Assembly (NCBI GenBank): GCA_902472315.1
Contig: CABRNM010000001.1
Span: 1-64,000 of the forward strand
Source: an uncultured Collinsella sp.
GTDB lineage: Bacteria > Actinomycetota > Coriobacteriia > Coriobacteriales > Coriobacteriaceae
DNA: 64,000 nucleotides
Direction of reading: 5' to 3'
The notes under the pieces: model-generated
The model's input: the letters and a program-made list of their open reading frames with translations, nothing else
Databases searched by the model: none
Told to the model about the DNA's origin: nothing
Made by a program: the position numbers and the translations under genes
Shown: in pieces, positions 41,427-51,600 of the stretch
Numbering within the stretch: the first letter of the stretch is position 1
How the letters are laid out: the number at the start of each line of letters is the position of its first letter

Positions 41427-44165
41427 GTGGCAGACGATATCAACAATAACGAGGATATGGACGAGGCCGGCGATGCCGGTATGCCCGATGATCTGAAGCG
41501 CCTGCTTGCCCGTGCTGAGCAGGGCGAGGACGGCGACCCGGACGCCTATAACCCCGATGCCGATGATGATGAGGAAGAAGACGACGCCGAGCTCGAGGAG
41601 AGCTTTGGTGAAGTCGACCGTGGTGCCTCGGCCGGTGAGGATATCAACGGCGGCCAGCTCCAGATTTCGGAGTTCGGTCGCGAGATGAAGCAGTCGTTCA
41701 TCGAGTATTCGATGTCGGTTATCACGGCGCGCGCCCTACCGGACGTGCGCGACGGCTTAAAGCCGGTTCACCGCCGCATCCTGTACGCGATGAACGAGAG
41801 CGGCATCTACCCCAACCGACCGCACAAGAAGTCGGCCTGGACGGTCGGCGAAGTTATCGGTAAGTACCACCCGCACGGCGACTCCGCGGTCTATGAGGCC
41901 ATGGTCCGCCTGGCGCAGTGGTTCTCCATGCGCACGCCGCTCATCGACGGTCACGGCAACTTCGGTAACATCGACGGCGACGGCGCGGCAGCCATGCGTT
42001 ACACCGAGAGCCGTCTGGCCAAGCCCGCCATGGAACTGCTGCGTGACTTGCAGAAGGATACCGTCGACTGGCAGCCCAACTACGACGAATCGCTCGCCGA
42101 GCCCGTGGCGCTGCCTGCGCGCTTCCCCAACCTGCTGGTTAACGGCAGCCAGGGCATCGCCGTCGGCATGGCCACCAACATCGCCCCGCATAACCTCACC
42201 GAGGCGATCGAGGCCACCTGCTACCTGATCGACAACCCCGACGCCACCGTCGACGAGCTCATGCAGATCATGCCCGGTCCGGACTTCCCCACCGGTGCCA
42301 TCATCATGGGCAGCGCCGGCATTAAGCAGAGCTACGAGACCGGTCGCGGCTCCATTACCGTGCGTGCCAAGGCACACGTGGAGTCCACCAAGACCGGCCG
42401 CAGCCGCTTGGTCTTTACCGAGATTCCCTACATGGTCAACAAGGGCACCCTGCAGGAGAAGATCGCCCAGCTCGTCAACGACAAGCGCATCGAGGGCATC
42501 TCGGATATGCGCGATGAGTCCAACCAGAAGGGCATCCGTCTGGTCATCGAGCTCAAGAAGGGCGTCATTCCGCAGGTCGTGCTCAACAACCTGTATAAGT
42601 ACACCTCGCTGCAGACGACCTTTGGCGCCAACAACCTGGCACTCGTCAACGGCGTTCCCAAATGCCTGAGCCTGCGTGAGATGCTGCAGCACTACATCGA
42701 CCACCAGGTCGACGTCGTCACCCGCCGCACCCGCTTCGACCTTAAGAAGGCCCAGGCCCGCGCGCATATCCTCGAGGGCTACCTGATGGCCCTTGACCAT
42801 ATCGACGAGGTCATCAGCATCATCCGCTCCTCGCAGACCGACTCCGAGGCCAGCAGCCGACTGATCGAACGCTTTGGCTTTACGCCCGAGCAGACCACGG
42901 CCATCCTCGAGATGAAGCTGCGCCGCCTGACCGGCCTGGAGCGCGACAAGATCCAAGAAGAGTTGGACGGCCTGCGCCGCGCCATCGCCTACTACGAGGA
43001 CCTGCTGGCGCACGAGGAGAAGATTCTGGGCGTCATCAAGGAAGAGATGCGCGAGATCTCCAAGAAGTTTGGCGACAAGCGCCGTACCGAAATCAGCCAG
43101 GTTGAGAAGGACCTGGATGTCGAGGACCTCATCGCCGACGAGGATATGGTCGTGACCATCACCCACACCGGCTACGTTAAGCGTATCCCAGTGGCTGCCT
43201 ACCGTGCCCAGAAGCGCGGTGGCAAGGGCGTGTCGGGCGTCAACCTCAAAGAGGACGACGTTATCGATGAGATGTTCATCGCGTCCACGCACGAGTACGT
43301 GCTGTTCTTCTCGAGCAAGGGCAAGGTCTATCGCCTGAAGGTGCACGAGCTGCCGGTGGGTACGCGCCAGGCGCGCGGTACCGCGATCGTCAACCTGCTG
43401 CCCTTCGAGGAAGGCGAGAAGATCGCGAGCGTCATCAGCTGCCGCGAGTTCCCGGCCGACGAGTACCTGATGTTTGCCACCAAGAGCGGCATGGTCAAAA
43501 AGACCGTGATGAGCGCATATGACCGCAGCCGTCGCGACGGCCTGATCGCTATCAACCTGCGTGACGACGACGCGCTGCTGAACGTGCGCCGCGTGCGCGA
43601 CGGCGACAAGATTATCCTGGCCACCACCGCGGGCAAGGCGATTATGTTCTCCGAGGAGCAGGTGCGCGCCACCGGCCGCGATACCAGCGGCGTTCGCGGT
43701 ATCGGTCTGAAGGACGGCGTGAGCGTTCTGGGCATGGAAGTCACTAACGGCAACGGCGATCTATTCGTCATCACCGAGCGCGGCTACGGCAAGCGCACGC
43801 CGGTCGCGGACTACCCGGAGCAGAATCGCGGCGGCCAGGGCGTCTACACCATTCAAATGACCGAACGTAAGGGTAACCTCGCGGCCATGAAGACGGTGGG
43901 CCCGCAGCACGAGCTGTTCATCGTGACGGAGGGCGCGACGGTCATTCGCGTCAAGACCGACGAGATCAGCCAGACCGGCCGCGCCACCCAGGGCGTCAAG
44001 ATGATGACCGTCGACGACAACGACCGCATCTGCGCCGTGGCCCGCATGACGGCCGCCAAAGAGAGGCCCGAAGGCGAAGCCACAGAAAACGGCTCCGCCC
44101 CCGAAGAAACCCCTGTCGATCTAGGCGACGGCAACGACATGCCAGAAGATCTCCTAGACGAGTAA
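41427..44165 (+). CDS. gyrA: DNA gyrase subunit A
   Basis: 912 residues. The first ~75 residues are an acidic Asp/Glu-rich extension not found in the standard protein; the conserved core then starts at 'QLQISEFGREMKQSFIEYSMSVI'. Catalytic Tyr192 in 'AAMRYTESRLAK' (Tyr122 in E. coli, so an offset of ~70). The QRDR has the sensitive serine in 'HPHGDSAVYEAM', i.e. no classic fluoroquinolone-resistance change there. The C-terminal pinwheel has GyrA-box-like repeats, with 'NRGGQGVYTI'. GTG start with AGGAGG. Forms gyrase with gyrB 12 bp upstream. Confidence 0.97.
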   Translation: MADDINNNEDMDEAGDAGMPDDLKRLLARAEQGEDGDPDAYNPDADDDEEEDDAELEESFGEVDRGASAGEDINGGQLQISEFGREMKQSFIEYSMSVITARALPDVRDGLKPVHRRILYAMNESGIYPNRPHKKSAWTVGEVIGKYHPHGDSAVYEAMVRLAQWFSMRTPLIDGHGNFGNIDGDGAAAMRYTESRLAKPAMELLRDLQKDTVDWQPNYDESLAEPVALPARFPNLLVNGSQGIAVGMATNIAPHNLTEAIEATCYLIDNPDATVDELMQIMPGPDFPTGAIIMGSAGIKQSYETGRGSITVRAKAHVESTKTGRSRLVFTEIPYMVNKGTLQEKIAQLVNDKRIEGISDMRDESNQKGIRLVIELKKGVIPQVVLNNLYKYTSLQTTFGANNLALVNGVPKCLSLREMLQHYIDHQVDVVTRRTRFDLKKAQARAHILEGYLMALDHIDEVISIIRSSQTDSEASSRLIERFGFTPEQTTAILEMKLRRLTGLERDKIQEELDGLRRAIAYYEDLLAHEEKILGVIKEEMREISKKFGDKRRTEISQVEKDLDVEDLIADEDMVVTITHTGYVKRIPVAAYRAQKRGGKGVSGVNLKEDDVIDEMFIASTHEYVLFFSSKGKVYRLKVHELPVGTRQARGTAIVNLLPFEEGEKIASVISCREFPADEYLMFATKSGMVKKTVMSAYDRSRRDGLIAINLRDDDALLNVRRVRDGDKIILATTAGKAIMFSEEQVRATGRDTSGVRGIGLKDGVSVLGMEVTNGNGDLFVITERGYGKRTPVADYPEQNRGGQGVYTIQMTERKGNLAAMKTVGPQHELFIVTEGATVIRVKTDEISQTGRATQGVKMMTVDDNDRICAVARMTAAKERPEGEATENGSAPEETPVDLGDGNDMPEDLLDE

Positions 44166-44205
44166 GAGGCCCTAGCTGGTAGAAAATATCAGACACCATA
44201 TATCG

Positions 44206-44238
44206 GCGGTCGGCGCACTGCGCGCCGACCGCTTTTTT
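44206..44238 (+). terminator. Intrinsic terminator of gyrBA
   Basis: An 11-bp GC-rich stem (GCGGTCGGCGC/GCGCCGACCGC) with a 4-6 nt loop, followed by six T residues. Confidence 0.93.
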
Positions 44239-44254
44239 GAAAACCTTGGGACTC

Positions 44255-44396
44255 GTGTTCGCCCCGGTCGCACGGCGGCATGTGAAGTCGATCGCGAGTT
44301 CCGCACGAGCCAGAGAGCACTTAATGTGCTCTCTGTGCGAGTCAGGACTGTCCGAGCAGGCGACTTCACATGCCGCCGTGCGACCGGGGCGAACAC
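44255..44396. repeat. 142-bp palindromic element with 36-bp perfect arms
   Basis: Arms at 44255..44290 and 44361..44396 are exact reverse complements over 36 bp (beginning GTGTTCGCCCCGGTCGCACG). A second perfect 9-bp hairpin (AGAGAGCAC/GTGCTCTCT at 44312..44334) is nested in the 70-bp middle, and the outer flanks share TTTTTGAAAA. No open reading frame of coding character lies inside. It sits between the gyrA terminator and the first tRNA-Ile. Confidence 0.95.
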
Positions 44397-44465
44397 CTTT
44401 CAAAGATTTTCAAAAAAGTTGTTGACGCGCGCGTAACGACTCGTCTAATATATCCCTTGCGCGAT

Positions 44466-44542
44466 GGACCTGTAGCTCAGTTGGTTAGAGCGTCCGGCTG
44501 ATAACCGGGAGGTCACAAGTTCGAATCTTGTCAGGTCCACCA
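44466..44542 (+). tRNA. tRNA-Ile (GAU), copy 1
   Basis: A 77-nt cloverleaf: acceptor GGACCTG/CAGGTCC, anticodon loop CTGATAA giving anticodon GAT, encoded CCA. Confidence 0.97.
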
Positions 44543-44553
44543 CTTTCTTTCGC

Positions 44554-44599
44554 AATAAACACCCCAGCGAGAGCCGAGTCGCCGCTGGGGTGTTTATTA
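44554..44599. terminator. Hairpin between tRNA-Ile and tRNA-Ala
   Basis: A 16-bp stem (AATAAACACCCCAGCG/CGCTGGGGTGTTTATT) separates the two tRNAs. It may terminate copy 1 or be a processing site. Confidence 0.7.
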
Positions 44600-44609
44600 C
44601 TGTCTCCGT

Positions 44610-44685
44610 GGGGGTTTAGCTCAGCTGGGAGAGCGCGGGCTTTGCAAGCCTGAGGTCAGGGGTTCGATCCCCCTAACCTCCACCA
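44610..44685 (+). tRNA. tRNA-Ala (UGC)
   Basis: A 76-nt cloverleaf: acceptor GGGGGTT/AACCTCC, anticodon loop TTTGCAA giving anticodon TGC, T-arm GGTTCGATCC, encoded CCA. Confidence 0.97.
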
Positions 44686-44689
44686 TGAT

Positions 44690-44766
44690 GGACCTGTAGC
44701 TCAGTTGGTTAGAGCGTCCGGCTGATAACCGGGAGGTCACAAGTTCGAATCTTGTCAGGTCCACCA
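44690..44766 (+). tRNA. tRNA-Ile (GAU), copy 2
   Basis: Identical over its full 77 nt to copy 1, so a recent duplication or gene conversion is likely. It starts only 4 bp after the tRNA-Ala, so the two are cotranscribed. No 16S or 23S rRNA gene is in the window, although this Ile-Ala pair is normally found inside rRNA spacers. Confidence 0.97.
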
Positions 44767-44780
44767 TCAAAACTGTGAAG

Positions 44781-44811
44781 AGCCCTGGGGCGTTGCCTCG
44801 GGGCTTTTTTC
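44781..44811 (+). terminator. Intrinsic terminator of the tRNA cluster
   Basis: An AGCCC...GGGCT hairpin followed by six T residues directly behind tRNA-Ile copy 2. Confidence 0.9.
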
Positions 44812-44925
44812 TTGTCTGCGATAAATCTCATTTTGGTTTTGTGTGCTGTGCGAAAGATTGGGTAGTATAGCTATTCAATGCGGCGACCTTGCCGCGTGTT
44901 AACCGCTACGTACCGGAGGTGTTCC

Positions 44926-45426
44926 ATGGTTCGTGTCGACATAGAGACCATCGTCATGGCCGCCGGTCCCGTGCCATCGCTTATCGTGCTTCGCGAGCGC
45001 TGCAGCAAATCGGACTCGCCCGCGCCACTGCGTTCCCTTTCCATTCAAACTGGTTCGTTTGAAGCCGCTGCCATCAGCCGCGGCATCGATAGCGGCCGCG
45101 CCGAGCGCCCGATTACCCATGACCTGTTGCTCGATACTGTTGGCGCCCTGGGTGCCAAGCTCGAACGCATCGAAATCGTTCGCGCCGAGCCGCCCGTGTT
45201 TTACGCGACGGTTGTCGTGTTGGCCAATGGCAACGAGCATAAGATCGATGCGCGTCCCAGTGATGCCATTGCCCTTGCCGTGCGCAGCAATGCTCCCATG
45301 TTTGTGGAGGACGACATCATGAATCGCCTGGGCACCGTTTCTGCCCATGCCGAGGAAGTTGACGACGAGCGGGAGTTCGAGAAGTTCGACGAGTTCGTCC
45401 ATACGCTCTCCCCCGATGACTTCTAA
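44926..45426 (+). CDS. DUF151 (bifunctional nuclease) family protein
   Basis: 166 residues. Family core 'ITHDLLLDTVGALGAKLERIEIVRAEPPVFYATVVV' and 'IDARPSDAIALAVRSNAPMFVEDDIMN' is that of DUF151, named for plant enzymes with RNase and DNase activity; the bacterial role is unclear. An acidic tail (EEVDDEREFEKFDEF) follows. ATG at 44926 with CCGGAGG; 16 in-frame codons upstream are excluded. Confidence 0.88.
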   Translation: MVRVDIETIVMAAGPVPSLIVLRERCSKSDSPAPLRSLSIQTGSFEAAAISRGIDSGRAERPITHDLLLDTVGALGAKLERIEIVRAEPPVFYATVVVLANGNEHKIDARPSDAIALAVRSNAPMFVEDDIMNRLGTVSAHAEEVDDEREFEKFDEFVHTLSPDDF

Positions 45427-45816
45427 ATGTGGGGCGGCCAGGCTGCGGAGCGTTCGCTGATGGCCGGCGGTATGTCGGCTGAGGCGGCGGCCATTGCGCG
45501 CGAGGCCCAGATGCGCTCGGAGGCTTCTGAGGCGGCTCGCATTGCCTATGTGACGCAGGCCCGCACGCTTCGCGAACGCCGCGGCTCGTTTATCAAGATG
45601 GTTGTCGTCTCCGCCCTTGTCGCGGCAATCTGCTCGCGCCTTCGTGGTACAGTTGGTGCGCTTGGGTTTTCGATCTCTACGGGCCTCGTGATCTGGGGTG
45701 TGGTCGATGCGGTCATGCTGACCAGTCAGATCAAGGTGCTCGACAAGCGCGCGATGGATATGATGCGCACCCGCGACGCTGCCGCTAAGATCGCCGCCGA
45801 GGCACAAGAACTGTAA
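45427..45816 (+). CDS. Small two-helix membrane protein, unknown
   Basis: 129 residues: a helical Ala/Met/Glu/Arg-rich N-terminal half ('AEAAAIAREAQMRSEASEAARIAYVTQARTLRERRG'), two hydrophobic segments (~58-75 and ~79-100) and a helical charged tail. Its ATG follows the DUF151 stop with no gap (TAAATG), so the two are translated together. No family recognised. Confidence 0.6.
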   Translation: MWGGQAAERSLMAGGMSAEAAAIAREAQMRSEASEAARIAYVTQARTLRERRGSFIKMVVVSALVAAICSRLRGTVGALGFSISTGLVIWGVVDAVMLTSQIKVLDKRAMDMMRTRDAAAKIAAEAQEL

Positions 45817-45846
45817 TGACGCCAGACTCGATGGGAAGGTCTAAAG

Positions 45847-46296
45847 ATGGCACAGGATATGCAGGACGCCGGTAACGTCTCCGCCGAGCTCGACGCCATG
45901 GTGTGTGACCTGATTGGTGCGTTCTTGGACGACCTTGCCGCCGGCGAGAATCCGGGCGTAGTTGTGGCGATTGAGGACGCTGCTTCCAACCGATATCTGG
46001 CGGCGCTCGACGAGGACGGCGAAGAGGCGTGCCTGGAGGCGGCCACCAACTTTATTTCCGAGCACAAGATGGGTCTTAAGGACGAGGGCCTGGGCCGTAT
46101 CGCCCGCTATGCCATCGGCTACACCGGCTGCGTCGAGATTGACGGCGGCTATCACGATGCTCTGCTCGTGAGCTTCTTCGAAACCACGCTCGAGAGTGGT
46201 TTTTCGGCATATGTGCTGTATGAGGGCATGGGCGCCGGCGATGGTTTTATGTGGAGCGACCCTGAACCTGCAGGTGAGGAAACCCCTCTCATCTAA
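45847..46296 (+). CDS. Conserved hypothetical acidic protein
   Basis: 149 residues, acidic, cytosolic by composition; alternating helix and strand stretches ('AMVCDLIGAFLDDL', 'VVVAIEDAASNRYLAAL', 'YHDALLVSFFETTLESGFSAYVLYEGMG'). The start has a GGGAAGG site. It sits 30 bp after the membrane protein gene on the same strand, before typA. Function unknown. Confidence 0.65.
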   Translation: MAQDMQDAGNVSAELDAMVCDLIGAFLDDLAAGENPGVVVAIEDAASNRYLAALDEDGEEACLEAATNFISEHKMGLKDEGLGRIARYAIGYTGCVEIDGGYHDALLVSFFETTLESGFSAYVLYEGMGAGDGFMWSDPEPAGEETPLI

Positions 46297-46413
46297 AATC
46301 GCTAAAATAAACGAGTTTTCGGTAAAAGGCTCAATATTCCCGCTGAGCGTTGCATCGCTGGGCGGGTCGCATACGCGTGCCGTTTGTATATGGATAGAAG
46401 ATAGGGGAACTAC

Positions 46414-48252
<1,839 letters not shown>

Positions 48253-48279
48253 GCGCTGGGCTTTATAGCGACTAACAAG

Positions 48280-48315
48280 AAAGGGCGTCGACCATCGCGG
48301 TCGGCGCCCTTTTTG
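48280..48315 (+). terminator. Intrinsic terminator of typA
   Basis: A 13-bp imperfect stem (AAGGGCGTCGACC/GGTCGGCGCCCTT) followed by a T-run. Confidence 0.92.
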
Positions 48316-48674
48316 TGCAGTGGACAGGTTCGTTTGCACCACAGCTGGGGCGGTTATCCCTCCGAGCGGCTTTTCGGTCAAAGTTAAGTTGTTTAAACAT
48401 ATACATAATTCTACAGAATATAACTGCTTTAATGCAAACCCGTTAACAGGTAAATACCAACTGGTATTAAATTAAAAGACCTCTTTACCTGCGGTTTACA
48501 TGACTGGTATCTATATTATATTTTATGCATTGTGGCATAGACGAACCGTCTTAGAAGTTGCTCCCCAATGGGTTCTTGCAATGCGCTAGGCAGGTTCATG
48601 TTGATGTTGGGGTTTGTGTTCGATCCGACGATTCGCCGTATTCCACACTGTGTTGTAGGAATTAGGGGACAACT
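48316..48674 (+). promoter_or_regulatory. AT-rich regulatory region of the pilus operon
   Basis: No gene. The first half is strikingly AT-rich compared with its surroundings. It contains nested inverted repeats: CAGGTAAA/TTTACCTG (48447..48454 and 48484..48491) around the perfect palindrome ATACCAACTGGTAT (48454..48467), with a further half-site CTGGTAT near 48504. These could be an operator. A promoter is presumably here, but I cannot fix its -35/-10 boxes. Confidence 0.5.
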
Positions 48675-51600
48675 ATGGACGCACACCGCTCGCGGTCGCT
48701 GGGTATGGCGGCCCTGGTCTTCATTTTGATTAGCCTCACCGCCGCTGTTTTTCACGGTGCAGCCCCAGTGCGCGCCGAGGACGTGACGACGCCGACGCCG
48801 ATTGTGATCAACGGCGATACGGCGGACGTTACGGTTGGGCTGTATGCCGATAAGGGTCGTCAGCAGCCTCTCGGTAAAGAGGGCTCACCCTCGATTACGA
48901 CAGCCGATACTATCTACGGTTTTATGGAAGCTCGTTTTCATGAGAATTGTGGGCCTACACCTGAAAGGCTTGAGACGATTTATACCTTTCCCGACTCGAT
49001 TGTTGTGAACGAGAACGAGGGCGGTATCTTAAGGACGGATGATACCGAGAATGCACAAAGGATGGGAACTTGGTACATAAAGGATAACAAGGTCGTTTTT
49101 AATTACGATGCCAGCTATCTCAGCGGTCATCCCTCTTCGCTCTATGTGCGCGTCAATTTCGAGTTTGAGCTTAAAGACAAAGATGTAGATGACGGCGAAA
49201 AAGTCGAACTGAAATTTCCAGGCGTTGGCGAAACTGTGCCGATCGAGATTCAAGATGGCGCAGTTGATGGAAACAAATCAGGTGTCTTTTCCCAAGATAG
49301 CAGTACCGGAAATGCCAAGATAACTTGGACTATTAATCTGAGTGTTACGTCGCACGCAACGGATGTAAAACTGGTCGATACGCTCGGTGACTACCTGGAC
49401 TTTGAGCAAAGCAGCTTCAAGCTCGATGGAAATCCTCTTGGTTCGTCCGTGAGCATCGAAGAGCGAACTGCAACGTTGCCGCTAGGTAACCTTTCTCAGG
49501 GCGACCATACCGTTACCTACGAAACGACAGTTAGCAAGAACTTGTCTCTTTCTAATGGCACACCTACGCAAGGTAGGAATAGTGTGCAAACAACCTGGGG
49601 AAAAGCAAATCACCAACAATCTCTTACGATTAAAGGGGCGTCGGAACCGTTTCAATACGACATGATTCAAAAAGAGGCTGGCTCCGGAACATCGTCTGTC
49701 ATCACTTGGAAGGTTGTGCTCAACAGGGGATCTCTCAAGGCCGATATGTCTGGCTACACCTTTACCGACAAGCTCGATGGCAAGCAGGATTATATTGGCA
49801 GCTATACGGTCTACAAGGGCGAGACCGCCGATGAAAAACAAAAGATCGATGAGGAAATGCTGAGCGAGTCAGGGGATTCATTTAGCTATACGTTTAATCC
49901 AAAAGAGGGCGATCGGTATGCGACCTACTGCATCGTCTATCAAACTAAGCTGAAAGATGAGAATTCCTACGAAAAAGTTAGTAACACGGCAAGTGTGAAA
50001 AAAGAAGACTCCGGTCTGCCCTCTGGTGAAAGCACCGCATACTACATCTGTCCTTGGACGGGCAAAACCATTAGCAAAACGCTGCTTAATCCGGATGAGG
50101 CATCTCGGACCGGAAAAGCAACTTGGCAATTACGCGTAGAGCTCCGTGATTACGTAAATGCGAAAAACCCAACATCCATTCTTATCAAAGATACCATGCT
50201 GGCGGCTTGGAAGCAGACTATGGGGCCGGATACCTCCGATGGCCCTTCACATGTAATTACCATTGGGGGTACCAAACTGGACCAAGGTACCGATTGGACG
50301 TTTGCGGGTGGTGAAAATCCGTCGCAGAACAGCAACCAACACAACTGCAATATCCAAATAACCATTACGGATAAAGTCAAAGAAGCGCTTGATAAGTCCC
50401 CCGAGGTGGTTATTACGTATAAAACGGTGACCGATGCACTTCCTGGTTGGTACTCCAACTTCGCCTCTGTCGACGGGTTTAGCGGCTATTCTGATTTTGT
50501 CTTTTACTATGTTGAGGGCGAAGCGGAGCCTTCGGTTGAGAAGAGTGTAAAAATAAATGAAGACGGCTCGCAAGCACGGTGGGATGAGACGTTTGACTGG
50601 AAATCAGTGGATGGCTCGAACGACAAAGGTGCGTGGATTGTCGACTGGACTGTCTATGCCAATCGAGCTAAGACGCCTGCCGGTGAGTATTATGGCGCTG
50701 GCAGGCTCAATGGCAAGGATGTCGTTGTCAAAGATGAGCTTCCTGAGGGAATGAGTTATATTCCCGGCTCGGCTAAATATTCTTTGTATTCAAATCCCTA
50801 CGAGACGGCGGTGCCCGGCCGCGAATGGGAACATGAGAGAGAAAAAACCGAGGTTTCGGATGTCTTGCTGACGCCTGCTGTCGATCGCCAGATGGTTGCG
50901 TTTTCAATTCCAACGGAAAAGCTGGGCAATAATACAGGGTACGCAAAGCTGACGTATTCGACTGCTGTTAAAAGGTCGGTAGTCGATACGTCAAAGAATC
51001 TCGGCGAGCTCACGAACTCGGCGAGCGCAAGCTCAGATGGTAAAGAATTTAAGGCGGACTCTGATACCGTACAGATCAAGAACGACGTATTGTCAAAGAC
51101 CGGTTCGTCGGTAAGTAATAGCAAGCGAATTCAATGCACGATTTTCGTTAATGAATCGGCACTAGACTTAAAGGTCGGAACCGACTACCTCGATCTGTTC
51201 GATGTGATGGATTCTAAGTGTACGTTTATCCCCTCGTCGCTTAGCGTATCTGAGTGCGATAACGGCGATTGGCGTGTGCTGACAAAAGAAAAATACAGAG
51301 CGACTCTTGACTCGATTGGCGAGGGCGCTGGAAAGCAGCAGCGATTGACGTTGAGGCTTCCCGATGAGAAATACCTGAAAGTCGAATATGAAGTTCTGTC
51401 CGGTGAGTCTGGTACAGTTTCCCTTTCCAACGAGGCGCAGCTTGAAGGTGTTGCAGGCGGGTATGTGAAACACGAGCGTGAATATGACATAGATGCCGGC
51501 GCATCGGGAGGCGGAACGGGGCACGGCATTGTGGTCCACAAAGTGGATGAAAAGGACGTTGCCGCGCCGTTGGCTGACGCTACGTTCACACTCTATGCGA

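Noticed and set aside
44172..44425. Short open frames inside the gyrA-tRNA palindrome
   Set aside because: They arise from the inverted arms on both strands; no ribosome site and no protein-like pattern.
44466..44766. Part of an rRNA operon
   Set aside because: Only the tRNAs are present; flanks contain no 16S, 23S or 5S sequence.
48316..48674. Cyclic di-GMP riboswitch before the pilus operon
   Set aside because: The conserved GEMM core bases and tetraloop-receptor pattern are not seen.
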